From: Stakelama sediminis | Lineage (GTDB): Bacteria; Pseudomonadota; Alphaproteobacteria; Sphingomonadales; Sphingomonadaceae | Assembly (NCBI RefSeq): GCF_014199335.1 | Contig: NZ_JACIJI010000005.1 | Coordinates: forward strand, 47,501 to 111,500 | Length of the DNA stretch: 64,000 nt | Direction: 5' to 3' | Part shown: positions 41,943 to 50,851 of the stretch, piece after piece | Layout: each line of letters opens with the position of its first letter | Numbering within the stretch: the first letter of the stretch is position 1 | Notes under the pieces: model-generated | Database searches by the model: none | Told to the model about the DNA's origin: nothing | The model's input: the letters and a program-made list of their open reading frames with translations, nothing else | Program-made: the position numbers and the translations under genes

Positions 41943-42965
41943 TTGGCAAGGCGGCCGACATCACTGGATATTGCACAGCTTGCAGGTGTGTCGCAGCCCA
42001 CGGTTTCGCGCGCACTTCGCGGCAGCAAGGACGTCAATCCGCAGACGCGTGCGCGGATCGAGGAGATTGCCCGTCAGCTCAATTATGCGGTCGACAAGAA
42101 CGCGTCCGCATTACGACGACAATCGACCGATACGCTGGCCTTGTTGTTGTTTGAAGACCCGACACCCGATGAATCGATGATCAACCCGTTCTTCCTTTCG
42201 ATGCTGGGCGCCATCACCCGGTCGGCGGCGCGGGCGGGTTATGATCTGCTGGTTTCCTTTCAGCAGCTTTCGGGTAACTGGCATGTCGATTATCAGGACA
42301 GCCACAAGGCCGACGGGATTATCCTGCTCGGCTATGGCGATTATGAAATCTATCAGTCGCGGCTGGAAAAGCTGCTCGAACAGGGCACGCAGTTCGTGCT
42401 GTGGGGTGCCGTACGTCAGGATACGACCGGTTACACGCTCGGGTCCGACAATTATGGCGGCGGGATGGCCGCGACCCGGCACCTGCTCGAACAGGGGCGC
42501 AGGCGGATCGCCTTTCTGGGCCATGCCGATCATCATTATCCCGAATTTGCCGAACGCTATCGCGGCTATGCTGATGCGCTGAGCGCTGCAGGACGAAAGA
42601 TAGACCGGGCGTTGCAGGTCGATGCGGTGACGACGCAGGCGGCGGGTGCCGAGGCGATTGAGGAACTGGAGCGGCGCGGGGCATCCTATGACGCGATTTT
42701 TGCCGCCAGCGATTCCATCGCGATCGGCGCGATGCTGGCGTTGCAGAAGCGCGGGCACATGGTACCGCGCGATGTCGCGATCGTCGGGTTCGACGATATC
42801 GCTGCCGCCTCCTTCACCACGCCGCCGCTGACCACGGTGACGCAGGATACCCGCGCGGCGGGGGAAGCGCTGGTGTCGGCGTTGCTCGCCCGGCTGGGCG
42901 GAGCAACGCCGCGGACGGGCGCATTGCCCACCCGGCTGGTGGTGCGCGGCAGCAGCGGCGCCTGA
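41943..42965 (+). CDS. LacI-family transcriptional regulator of the glucan locus
   Basis: A 340-residue regulator. The helix-turn-helix is SLDIAQLAGVSQPTVSRAL and the hinge is NASALRRQSTDTLALLL. A periplasmic-binding-type core carries LGSDNYGGGMAATRHLLEQGRRRIAFLG, FAASDSIAIGAMLALQ and VGFDDIAAASFTTPPLTTV. It probably releases the operator at 41860 when a maltooligosaccharide or its product binds. TTG at 41943 has AAGGAGGGGG upstream. It likely controls the divergent receptor operon and, through a similar half-site at 43711, the transporter-amylase operon. Confidence 0.88.
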   Translation: MARRPTSLDIAQLAGVSQPTVSRALRGSKDVNPQTRARIEEIARQLNYAVDKNASALRRQSTDTLALLLFEDPTPDESMINPFFLSMLGAITRSAARAGYDLLVSFQQLSGNWHVDYQDSHKADGIILLGYGDYEIYQSRLEKLLEQGTQFVLWGAVRQDTTGYTLGSDNYGGGMAATRHLLEQGRRRIAFLGHADHHYPEFAERYRGYADALSAAGRKIDRALQVDAVTTQAAGAEAIEELERRGASYDAIFAASDSIAIGAMLALQKRGHMVPRDVAIVGFDDIAAASFTTPPLTTVTQDTRAAGEALVSALLARLGGATPRTGALPTRLVVRGSSGA

Positions 42966-42976
42966 TTCCACGTGCG

Positions 42977-43654
42977 TCAGTCGAACAGGAACAGGTTCAG
43001 CGTAAGGCGCCCGGTCAGCGGGTTTCCGGTGATCGGCACCGTGTCGGGCAACCACGCGCAATGCAGGCGATTGCCGCGATAGACCAGAGCCCGATTATGG
43101 CAGGCGTCATGCCGGGCAATCTGTTCGAACAACGGCGTGTCACCCTCGATATAGGCGGGCTCGGGCAGGCCGTACTGACGGATCGCCGCATCCAGACCGG
43201 TACGATAGGGCGTAAGGCGTTCGGCGCTGATCCGTTCGAACCCGGTGGTGCGTTCCCGGTAAAAGGCGGTGCCGCCCTGCGGACCATGGCCCAGAAATAA
43301 CAGCAGCGCGATGCGACGATCCTCGACCCCGTCGAAATGCGGCAGGCGCTGAATCGGTGCCAGATCCCCCGGTGGTGTCGTCACGAGCGAATAATAGGCT
43401 TCCGATACGGCAGGTGCGGGATCGAGATCAAAATGCGTTGCGAGCAGCGGCGCGATGCGCTGCCGCATCCGCTCTGCCAGCATCGGCGGGATGGTGGCGC
43501 GCAGGCCGGGATAATGCGGGCCGATCGGTTGCAGACGCAGCATTGCCGCATCCTCACGCAGCACGTCCGGGCCGGGCCAGAAGTCGTCGAGGATCAGTGT
43601 CGGCTGCTGCTCTTTGCCGTCCAGGGATACATGCGGTTCGGGATTGTTCTGCAT
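42977..43654 (-). CDS. DUF6445 family protein, Fe(II)/2-oxoglutarate oxygenase-like
   Basis: A 225-residue protein. LPHFDGVEDRRIALLLFLG contains an HxD pair and a conserved strand, and GNRLHCAWLPDTVPITGNPLTGRLTLNLFLF holds a distal His and Arg in the positions expected for a double-stranded beta-helix oxygenase. DUF6445 proteins are repeatedly found beside tryptophan-halogenase and TonB-receptor genes, as here. The reaction is unknown. It converges with the lacI-type gene, 12 bases between stops. Confidence 0.72.
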   Translation of the reverse strand: MQNNPEPHVSLDGKEQQPTLILDDFWPGPDVLREDAAMLRLQPIGPHYPGLRATIPPMLAERMRQRIAPLLATHFDLDPAPAVSEAYYSLVTTPPGDLAPIQRLPHFDGVEDRRIALLLFLGHGPQGGTAFYRERTTGFERISAERLTPYRTGLDAAIRQYGLPEPAYIEGDTPLFEQIARHDACHNRALVYRGNRLHCAWLPDTVPITGNPLTGRLTLNLFLFD

Positions 43655-43710
43655 CGTTCAGACATCATTGCGACAGTCACACATCGGTGCAAGCCGAGGA
43701 GTAAATAGCT

Positions 43711-43722
43711 GTATTCGTATGC
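43711..43722. promoter_or_regulatory. Possible second LacI half-site
   Basis: GTATTCGTATGC, the reverse of GCATACGAATAC, matches the half-site GCATACGTATTCA of the 41860 operator in its first seven bases. It lies about 100 bases before the MFS gene and between it and the divergent DUF6445 gene. Confidence 0.4.
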
Positions 43723-43818
43723 GTCGCCATTGCCGCGACGACGGCGGTAGGGCAAGTTTTGCCGAGTATAAGATTGCAACGGGCGCCAAGACCCGAAAAC
43801 CGTCCGCAGGGAGAGATG

Positions 43819-45306
43819 ATGACCGAAAAGCCGCGCCAAAGCATGGCGGGCCTGTGGAATCTGAGTTTCGGATTCTTCGGCATCCAGATCGGCTTCGCGC
43901 TGCAGAACGCGAATATGAGCCGGATTTTTCAGTTGCTGGGCGAATCTCTCGACCGGCTTCCGGCGTTGTGGATTGCGGCGCCGCTGACCGGGCTGATCGT
44001 GCAGCCGATAATCGGTCATTATTCCGACCGCACCTGGACCCGGCTGGGGCGCAGGCGGCCCTATTTCCTTGCCGGTGCCGTTCTCGCCGCTTTTGCCCTG
44101 TTCGTCATGCCGCAATCGCCGGCCATATGGTTTGCGGCGATGATGCTGTGGGTGCTCGACGCCTCGCTCAATGTGTCGATGGAGCCGTTTCGCGCCTATG
44201 TCGGCGATCAGTTGCGCCGCGACCAGCATACTGCGGGTTACGCAATGCAAACCGCTTTTATCGGTGCAGGTGCAGTGGTTGGGTCGCTGCTTCCCTATGT
44301 TTTTGCCAAGCTGGGCGTTTCGAATGAAGTTGTTGGCGGCGGCGTGCCGGATTCGGTGCGGTACAGTTTCTGGATCGGCGGGGTCGCACTTTTACTGGCA
44401 ATATTATGGACGGTGTTTACCACGCGCGAATATAGCCCGGCGGAAATGGAGTCCTTTGGAGAAGAGGAGCTTCCCACCGCGGCACCTCAGCCGGCAAAGC
44501 TGAATTTCGGCCTGTGGGCGGGAATTGGCGCTGTCGTGCTGCTGGCGGTTTCGACACTTGGTCTGGAAAAAGAGCTTTATCTGCTGGGCGGGCTGCTGAT
44601 CGCCTATGATCTGTGCAAGCTGGCGGCATGGACGCTGGCCCAGCGGGGCAATACGGACAATATGCTCAGCCATATCGTTGGTGATTTTTCCGGTATGCCG
44701 ACGATCATGAAGCGGCTGGCGCTGGTCCAGTTTTTTACCTGGTCCGCGCTGTTCATCATGTGGATCTACACGACGCCGGTCGTCGTCCAATATGTTTATG
44801 GCTCCACCGATCCGACAAGTCCTGCCTATAACGAAGGGGGTAACTGGGTTGGCGTTCTGTTTGCGGTGTTTAACGGCGTGGCTGCCGTCGCCGCGTTGAC
44901 GATCCTGCCGCCATTGTCGCGGCGCATCGGCAAGGCCCGCACGCATCTGATCTGTCTGTTGTTCGGCGCGGCCGGATTTGCCAGCTATTTGGTCATTCGC
45001 AGTCCCTATTGGCTGCTGGTCAGCGAAATCGGCATCGGCATCGCCTGGGCATCGATCCTCGCCATGCCCTATGCGATCCTTGCGTCCAGCCTGCCGCAAC
45101 GAAAACTCGGCATTTATATGGGGCTGTTCAACATCTTCATCGTCGTACCCCAGCTTCTCGTCGCCACCGTGATGGGCAGCATCATGAAGGCGTTTTTTCC
45201 GACGCAGCCCATCTGGACGATGGCCTTTGCCGCCGGGGTCCTGATTTTTGCCGCCCTTGCCATGTTGCGCGTGCGCGCCGCCGAAATCGAACTGGAAGCT
45301 CAATGA
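43819..45306 (+). CDS. MFS sugar transporter, glycoside-pentoside-hexuronide/SLC45-like
   Basis: A 495-residue transporter with 12 predicted helices. The cytoplasmic loop motif IGHYSDRTWTRLGRRRPYFLAGA is that of sucrose/maltose H+ symporters, and LDASLNVSMEPFRAYVGDQL is the conserved fourth/fifth helix. It would carry maltose or maltooligosaccharides across the inner membrane. ATG at 43819 follows AGGGAGAG; an adjacent ATG at 43816 is too close to the site. Coupled to the next amylase gene by ATGA. Confidence 0.88.
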   Translation: MTEKPRQSMAGLWNLSFGFFGIQIGFALQNANMSRIFQLLGESLDRLPALWIAAPLTGLIVQPIIGHYSDRTWTRLGRRRPYFLAGAVLAAFALFVMPQSPAIWFAAMMLWVLDASLNVSMEPFRAYVGDQLRRDQHTAGYAMQTAFIGAGAVVGSLLPYVFAKLGVSNEVVGGGVPDSVRYSFWIGGVALLLAILWTVFTTREYSPAEMESFGEEELPTAAPQPAKLNFGLWAGIGAVVLLAVSTLGLEKELYLLGGLLIAYDLCKLAAWTLAQRGNTDNMLSHIVGDFSGMPTIMKRLALVQFFTWSALFIMWIYTTPVVVQYVYGSTDPTSPAYNEGGNWVGVLFAVFNGVAAVAALTILPPLSRRIGKARTHLICLLFGAAGFASYLVIRSPYWLLVSEIGIGIAWASILAMPYAILASSLPQRKLGIYMGLFNIFIVVPQLLVATVMGSIMKAFFPTQPIWTMAFAAGVLIFAALAMLRVRAAEIELEAQ

Positions 45307-46712
45307 AAAAACTTACCCTTTCGCTCGCGGCGGCCGCGCTCGCTATCGGTACTGCCTCGGCCCAGATGCATGGCACGTCCGCGAAGGCGGATTCGCTCGC
45401 GGCCTATCAGCCCCAACCCTATGCGACGATCCACAATGCGCCGTGGAGCGAGACGGCGGTACTATACGAACTCAACACCCGTCAGTTCACGCCGGAAGGG
45501 ACGTTTCGTGCTGCCCGGAAACAGCTTCCCCGTCTGAAGAAGCTCGGCGTCAATATCATCTGGCTGATGCCCATCCACCCGATCGGGAAGAAGAATCGCA
45601 AGGGCACGCTGGGGTCGCCCTATTCGGTCCGGAACTATCTGGAGGTGAACCCGCGACTGGGGACCAAGGCGGATCTGAAGGCGTTTGTCGATGCCGCGCA
45701 CAAGCTGGGGATGCACGTCATTCTCGACTGGGTGGCGAACCACACCGCCTGGGACAATGTCTGGGTAAAGGCACATCCCGACTGGTATGAGCGTAACTGG
45801 AAGGGCGATTTCACGCCTACGCCATGGTGGGACTGGTCGGATATTATCGACCTGAATTACGACAAGCCCGCACTGCGCAAGGCGATGACCGACGCAATGG
45901 TCTATTGGGTGAAGAATTTCGGGATCGACGGCTATCGGGCCGATGTTGCCGGTTATGTGCCGCTCGATTTCTGGGAAACGGCGCGCGCGCGTCTGGAACG
46001 GATCAGGCCGGTCTTCATGCTCGCTGAATGGAAGTTTCCCGAATATACCCGAAAGGCGTTTGACGCCGTCTATGCCTGGGACTGGCATAACACCATGAAG
46101 AATATCGCGCAGGGTAAGGCCGACGCCACCGCGCTCTATGGCTATTATAGCGAGAATGAGAGCGCCTGGCCGAAATCGGCGATGCGCATGGTCTATGTCG
46201 CCAATCACGACAGCAATGCCTGGGAAGGCACGCAATATGAGAATTTCGGCGAGGCTCTGCCGGCGGTGATCGCGCTGAGCTTTACCGGCGAAGGCATCCC
46301 GATGATCTATGACGGGCAGGAGGCGTGTAACCACAAACGGCTTGCCTTCTTTGAAAAGGATACGATCCAGTGGGACGCCCATCCCGATTGCAGGCTGGGA
46401 TCGCTGTTTCACGACCTGATCCGCTTTCGCGACGACAACAAGGCGCTGCATAACGGCAAATGGGGCGCGCGGATGGTCAAGGTCGACAATGACAAGCCGC
46501 AACAGGTGTTCAGCTGGGTGCGTCAGGAAGGCAATGACAAAGTGTTCGGCGTGTTCAACCTGTCGGCAAAGCCGGTTACGGTCAGCTTCCCGACCCGGTT
46601 ACAGGCCGGAACCTATCATGAGTTTCGTGGCAGTGCCCCGGTGACGATCACCAGGGGTGAGACGATGACGCTTCCCGCCTGGGGCTATCGCCTGTTCGCG
46701 CACGAGGAGTGA
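45303..46712 (+). CDS. Secreted GH13 alpha-amylase family enzyme
   Basis: A 469-residue enzyme with a signal peptide (KKLTLSLAAAALAIGTASAQ). VLYELNTRQFTPEGTF begins the barrel. The GH13 regions are LDWVANHTAW, GYRADVAGYV (nucleophile Asp), MLAEWKFPE (acid Glu) and VANHDSNAW (Asp). It is probably periplasmic and acts on imported dextrins; a specific subfamily is not evident. The 4-base overlap with the MFS gene shows coupled expression. Confidence 0.88.
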   Translation: MKKLTLSLAAAALAIGTASAQMHGTSAKADSLAAYQPQPYATIHNAPWSETAVLYELNTRQFTPEGTFRAARKQLPRLKKLGVNIIWLMPIHPIGKKNRKGTLGSPYSVRNYLEVNPRLGTKADLKAFVDAAHKLGMHVILDWVANHTAWDNVWVKAHPDWYERNWKGDFTPTPWWDWSDIIDLNYDKPALRKAMTDAMVYWVKNFGIDGYRADVAGYVPLDFWETARARLERIRPVFMLAEWKFPEYTRKAFDAVYAWDWHNTMKNIAQGKADATALYGYYSENESAWPKSAMRMVYVANHDSNAWEGTQYENFGEALPAVIALSFTGEGIPMIYDGQEACNHKRLAFFEKDTIQWDAHPDCRLGSLFHDLIRFRDDNKALHNGKWGARMVKVDNDKPQQVFSWVRQEGNDKVFGVFNLSAKPVTVSFPTRLQAGTYHEFRGSAPVTITRGETMTLPAWGYRLFAHEE

Positions 46713-46724
46713 CGCACCGGGTGG

Positions 46725-47699
46725 TCAGCGCAGCTTTGTCGCCGCGATACCGCCCAGTTCGCTTGCCTGCCAGCCGATCAGCGCGGGGATGCCGAGCGCG
46801 AGGTCGCGTGCGCGCTTGGCGAGCGACAGGGCAAGCGCGCTTTCGGGCGGCAGGCCGAGCAGCGGGCCGATCAGCACATAGGCGGCCTCCTGCACCCCGA
46901 TTGCGCCGGGAATGATGAAGGCGACGCTGCGCAGCGCGAAGATCAGGCTTTCCAGCGTCAGCACCGCCCATAGCGGTAAATTCACGTCCATCAGCCGCAA
47001 GGCGATCCATGCGCCGGCTGCCGAGGCGATCCATCCGGCGAGGTTGAACAGAAAGGATGCCGCCACCCGGCCGCGCTTTTCATAAATCCGGCGAACCAGA
47101 ATGCCCGTTTCCGCCATTTTCTCTGCCACGCCGGGGATCATGCGTTCCCCCAGCCGTTCGCCCAGCGCGGGGATATAGCGTTGCGCCATCAGGAACGCGG
47201 CGAGCATCGCCGCCATCAGCCCCGTCCCGGCGAGAATCGGTAAAAGGACCGAGTCGACGCCTGCGGTGACCGTCAGCGCGAGCATGATGATGCCGAACAG
47301 GGTGAAAATCAGTTGTCCCGCCATCTCGGTCGTCATCTCGACGATCAACGCGGCATAGACGAGCGGTGCCGCAATTCCGCGCGCGGTCAGTATGCGCGTG
47401 CCCAGGACGATGCCGCCGACCTGCGAAAAGGGCAGGATATCGGACGCCGCCTCGCGCACCATGCGCGCCCAGGCGAATAGCGGAACCCGCTGTGCCGATA
47501 CGCCCGGCGCGGCGCTGATCCATGCGCCGCCCAGAATCGGAAAGACCGCTAGCGAATACAGGCAATAGAGCAAAAACCCGCCGACCCCGATCCGTTCCGC
47601 GGCGGACAATACCTGTGTCAGCCCGGCCGATCCGAACGCCCATATCGCCGCACCCAGCCCGACAAAGGTCGCCAATACTATCCAGAGCCGGGTGCGCAT
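46725..47699 (-). CDS. hpnL: HpnL-like membrane protein, lysylphosphatidylglycerol synthase TM family
   Basis: A 324-residue polytopic protein with 7-8 hydrophobic segments and the family segments ILPFSQVGGIVLGTRILTARG, RIYEKRGRVAASFLFNLAGW and SLIFALRSVAFIIPGAIGVQEAAYVLIGPLLGLPPESALALSLAKRARDL. HpnL is a hopanoid-cluster membrane protein of unproven role, perhaps lipid translocation. It is the last gene of the operon hpnI-J-K-ferritin-like-hpnL. Confidence 0.8.
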   Translation of the reverse strand: MRTRLWIVLATFVGLGAAIWAFGSAGLTQVLSAAERIGVGGFLLYCLYSLAVFPILGGAWISAAPGVSAQRVPLFAWARMVREAASDILPFSQVGGIVLGTRILTARGIAAPLVYAALIVEMTTEMAGQLIFTLFGIIMLALTVTAGVDSVLLPILAGTGLMAAMLAAFLMAQRYIPALGERLGERMIPGVAEKMAETGILVRRIYEKRGRVAASFLFNLAGWIASAAGAWIALRLMDVNLPLWAVLTLESLIFALRSVAFIIPGAIGVQEAAYVLIGPLLGLPPESALALSLAKRARDLALGIPALIGWQASELGGIAATKLR

Positions 47700-47704
47700 C
47701 TGAA

Positions 47705-48595
47705 TCAGGCCGTGGAGGGTTTCTTGCCACGCCCCGTGAAGCGCAACGCCAGTCGCATCATCCGCGGTACGAAGCGCGGACGCAGCAGGCGCTGATCATA
47801 TTGCCCCAGCCGCCGGTCATTTTCGGCAAGGCAGATGCGCGCCAGTTCGGGAAAGCTGATTTCGACGCCGAGTTCCTTTGATCCGTTGAGCGTGAAATTA
47901 TTGTCCTGTCCCTTTTCGCTGTCTTCCATGCCGCGTGCAATGCCGATGCGTTCCCAGATCAGGAATGCCCAGACCGCCGCGATTTTTGCCGCGAACCACG
48001 GACGACGCCACAGCGGCATGTTGCGGCGATGCCAGGCGACCCAGTTGACGAAGAACAGGATATGGCGGCCCTCTTCATGCATTACGGGTTCGAATGTATT
48101 GACCAGTTCTTCCGGAAAGAAGCCCGATCGTTTGGCAAGGTCGAACAGGCCGAAGCCGAAGAAACTGTCGATGCATTCCGAATAACCGGTCACCATGAAC
48201 GCCCATTCGGGGTCGCGCGGTACCTTATATTCCGGTTCGGGCTCCAGCTCGATGCCATAAGCCTGCACCATGTCGGCCAGTACGATCTTGTGCCGCTTCT
48301 CCTCAAACGCATTCATCGCGATGGCGTCGTAGAGCAGAGGATCGGAAATATCCCTGCCATAGGTGGCGACGTTCATGCCCGCACGCCCCTCGGTCTGCAC
48401 CGCAATGTCCCAGATGGGCAGGGAAACGATCTTGTCGCGGGTTTCGTCGTCCAGCCTTGGCCAGTCGATCAGCGCCGGTCGATAGGGGTCATGGGTATCG
48501 AGCAGCGTTTGGCAGAACAGGCGCAGGTGATCGTCCGACCCAAGCCGAACGGGCTGATCGGGGGCAACCGAGAGTCCGAATTTGGCGAGCATCAT
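47705..48595 (-). CDS. Ferritin-like di-iron protein in the hopanoid operon
   Basis: A 296-residue protein with a complete four-helix di-iron pattern: Glu69 (AVQTEGRAG), Glu99-x-x-His102 (NAFEEKRHK), Glu140 (GYSECID) and Glu175-x-x-His178 (MHEEGRHIL). A membrane-interacting region (FAAKIAAVWAFLIWERIG) is nearby. This is the signature of ferritin-like oxygenases and oxidases. It lies between hpnK and hpnL with a 4-base overlap to hpnK, so it probably acts on a hopanoid, for example as a hydroxylase; that is inference. ATG at 48592 is an alternative start. Confidence 0.75.
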   Translation of the reverse strand: MMLAKFGLSVAPDQPVRLGSDDHLRLFCQTLLDTHDPYRPALIDWPRLDDETRDKIVSLPIWDIAVQTEGRAGMNVATYGRDISDPLLYDAIAMNAFEEKRHKIVLADMVQAYGIELEPEPEYKVPRDPEWAFMVTGYSECIDSFFGFGLFDLAKRSGFFPEELVNTFEPVMHEEGRHILFFVNWVAWHRRNMPLWRRPWFAAKIAAVWAFLIWERIGIARGMEDSEKGQDNNFTLNGSKELGVEISFPELARICLAENDRRLGQYDQRLLRPRFVPRMMRLALRFTGRGKKPSTA

Positions 48596-49410
48596 TCCCT
48601 CCCAAAATCGCCGAAATTTCCCAGTGCGATGCCGTGCGCTTCGATGGCGTCGCGGACGTCGCGGTCAAGCAGGGCTGCCAGTTCATCCCGATGGCGATAG
48701 TCGGGGCCACAGCCGGGCCACTGATCCATAACCGCCGGATGCAGATAAAGTTCGTTCAGTCCGTCCGAAACCTGCGGAATGGCGCGCAGGACATTGGCGG
48801 TGTTCATCCGCCCGCTGTCGGCCAGTCCGAATACACGGTCGGGGGCATCCATGGCGTTGCGCCGGGCGCGCCGGCGAAGCATTCGGGCAAAAGGGGCTGC
48901 GAGCCAGCCCGATCCTTTCGGGCGTCCCGGTTCTACCGGCGCACGCAGCGCCTTTGCGCCATGACGGCGCGCGGTGGCGATCAGGATCGAACCGATGACC
49001 GGATGGACGTGGAAATGCTTGTGTGCATTGACGTGATCGAGCGGCAGACCAGTCGCGGCGAATGCGGCGAACTGCGCCTCGATCTCGGCGCGAAGCTGAC
49101 GGCGTACGGCTGGACGAAAGGCGAAAGCGAACCCGGCCAGCGCCATATTGTCGCGAAACCGGCCGCGCGCGTCGATCAGGTCGGGGACCTGTTCGGGGGG
49201 CAGGATCGGACAGCCATCGACCAGCACCAGATGCAGCCCCACCCCCAGCCGGGGCAGGCGTCGTGCCCGCTGCACCGCGTCGGCGGCGGCATCACCCGCG
49301 ACCATCAGGCTGGCGGCGGTCAGGATGCCGCTCTGATGCGCTTGTTCGACCGCATCATTGACCGCGATGGCCGCGCCGAAATCATCGGCGGTGACCACCA
49401 GCCGTTTCAT
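48592..49410 (-). CDS. hpnK: Hopanoid deacetylase (YdjC/ChbG family)
   Basis: A 272-residue deacetylase: KRLVVTADDFGAAIAVNDAVEQAHQSGILTAASLMVAG has the metal Asp9/Asp10, and GVGLHLVLVDGCPIL and LDHVNAHKHFHVHPVIG hold the metal histidines. HpnK removes the acetyl group from BHT-N-acetylglucosamine made by HpnI. Coupled on both sides: its ATG overlaps the hpnJ stop and its stop overlaps the ferritin-like gene. Confidence 0.88.
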   Translation of the reverse strand: MKRLVVTADDFGAAIAVNDAVEQAHQSGILTAASLMVAGDAAADAVQRARRLPRLGVGLHLVLVDGCPILPPEQVPDLIDARGRFRDNMALAGFAFAFRPAVRRQLRAEIEAQFAAFAATGLPLDHVNAHKHFHVHPVIGSILIATARRHGAKALRAPVEPGRPKGSGWLAAPFARMLRRRARRNAMDAPDRVFGLADSGRMNTANVLRAIPQVSDGLNELYLHPAVMDQWPGCGPDYRHRDELAALLDRDVRDAIEAHGIALGNFGDFGRE

Positions 49411-50834
49411 CCCGCAGCGCCCTTCCGTTCGCGCAGGAAGTGGAAGAATTCCACGCCTTCGCGCAGGCGGCGCTTCATCATGTCGAAATCGCGCACCATC
49501 TCCCCGACGATCGAGCCGATCTTGCCGGGGCGGAAATAGAAACGCTTGTAGAAATCCTCGACCGAGTGGAAGATTTCGCCATGGCTGAGGTGCGGATAGT
49601 GCAGCGGTGCGATCTGTACGCCGTGATCGTCGACCAGTTCGGCGTTGCTCGCATCCAGCCAGCCATTTTCGACCGCCTGATTATACAGGAACGTGCCGGG
49701 ATAGGGTGCTGCCAGTGACACCTGAATCGTGTGCGGGTTGATCTTGCGCGCCCAGTTCACCGTCTGCTCGATGGTTTCCTTCGTCTCGCCCGGCAGGCCG
49801 AGGATGAAGGTGCCGTGGATAGCGATGCCCAGCTTGTGACAGTTGCGGGTAAACTCCTCCGCAACCTCGATGCGCATGCCCTTTTTGATATTGTGCAGGA
49901 TCTGCTGGTTGCCGCTTTCATAGCCGACGAGCAGCAGGCGCAGGCCGTTTTCCTTCAGCACCTTCAGCGTTTCATAGGGCACGTTTGCTTTTGCGTTGCA
50001 CGACCAGGTGACACCCAGCTTGCCGAGTTCACGCGCAATCGCCTCCGCACGCGGACGGTCGTCGGTAAAGGTATCGTCGTCGAAGAAAAATTCCTTCACT
50101 TCCGGAAACGCCTTCAGGCAATATTTGATCTCTTCGATGACATGCCCGACGCTGCGCGTGCGATAACGATGTCCGCCCACCGTTTGCGGCCACAGGCAGA
50201 AGGTGCAGCGCGATTTGCAGCCGCGGCCCGTATAGATGGAGATGTACGGGTGCTTCAGATAACCGATGAAATAATTGTCGATCACCAGATCGCGTTTATA
50301 GATGGGGGAGACGAAGGGCAGGTCGTCCATCGTCTCCAGCATCGGCCGGTCGTCATTATGGGTGATGACGCCGTTGTGGACCCAGGACAGCCCCTGAATC
50401 GCGTGCCAGTCGCGACCGTCGGCGACTTCCTTGATCGTGAAGTCGAATTCGTTGCGTGCGACAAAATCGACGATGCCGCCCGCATCCTTCAGGCTCTTGT
50501 CGGCCTCGACCGCGACCTTTGCGCCGATAAAGCCGACTTTCAGGTCAGGATTTTCGGCCTTGAGCGCTTCCGCCGTTTTCACGTCGGAGGCGAAGCTGGG
50601 CACCGAGGTGTGGAGGATGGCAAGGTCGAAATCTTTCGCCTGCGCGGTCACTTCGGGCAGCTTGATGCCGTGCGGCGGCGCGTCGATCAGCTTTGAATTC
50701 TCGACTAGTGCCGCCGGCTGCGCGAGCCAGGTCGGATACCAGAAGCTCTTGATTTCGCGTCGAGCCTGATAGCGCGATCCCGCACCGCCGTCGAAACCGT
50801 CGAACGAGGGTGCCTGGAGGAAGAGCGTGCGCAT
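49407..50834 (-). CDS. hpnJ: Hopanoid radical SAM protein, cyclitol ether formation
   Basis: A 475-residue B12-binding-type radical SAM enzyme. The N-terminal cobalamin-like domain begins TLFLQAPSFDGFDGGAGSRYQ. CKSRCTFC (Cys206, Cys210, Cys213) binds the 4Fe-4S cluster, and FFDDDTFTDDRPRA and HGTFILGLPGETKETIEQTV follow. HpnJ contracts the glucosamine ring of the hopanoid head group to the cyclitol ether. ATG at 50834 matches homologues; ATG at 50855 overlaps the hpnI stop (ATGA) and would add seven residues. Confidence 0.9.
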   Translation of the reverse strand: MRTLFLQAPSFDGFDGGAGSRYQARREIKSFWYPTWLAQPAALVENSKLIDAPPHGIKLPEVTAQAKDFDLAILHTSVPSFASDVKTAEALKAENPDLKVGFIGAKVAVEADKSLKDAGGIVDFVARNEFDFTIKEVADGRDWHAIQGLSWVHNGVITHNDDRPMLETMDDLPFVSPIYKRDLVIDNYFIGYLKHPYISIYTGRGCKSRCTFCLWPQTVGGHRYRTRSVGHVIEEIKYCLKAFPEVKEFFFDDDTFTDDRPRAEAIARELGKLGVTWSCNAKANVPYETLKVLKENGLRLLLVGYESGNQQILHNIKKGMRIEVAEEFTRNCHKLGIAIHGTFILGLPGETKETIEQTVNWARKINPHTIQVSLAAPYPGTFLYNQAVENGWLDASNAELVDDHGVQIAPLHYPHLSHGEIFHSVEDFYKRFYFRPGKIGSIVGEMVRDFDMMKRRLREGVEFFHFLRERKGAAG

Positions 50835-50851
50835 CGAATAAGAGCCTTTCT

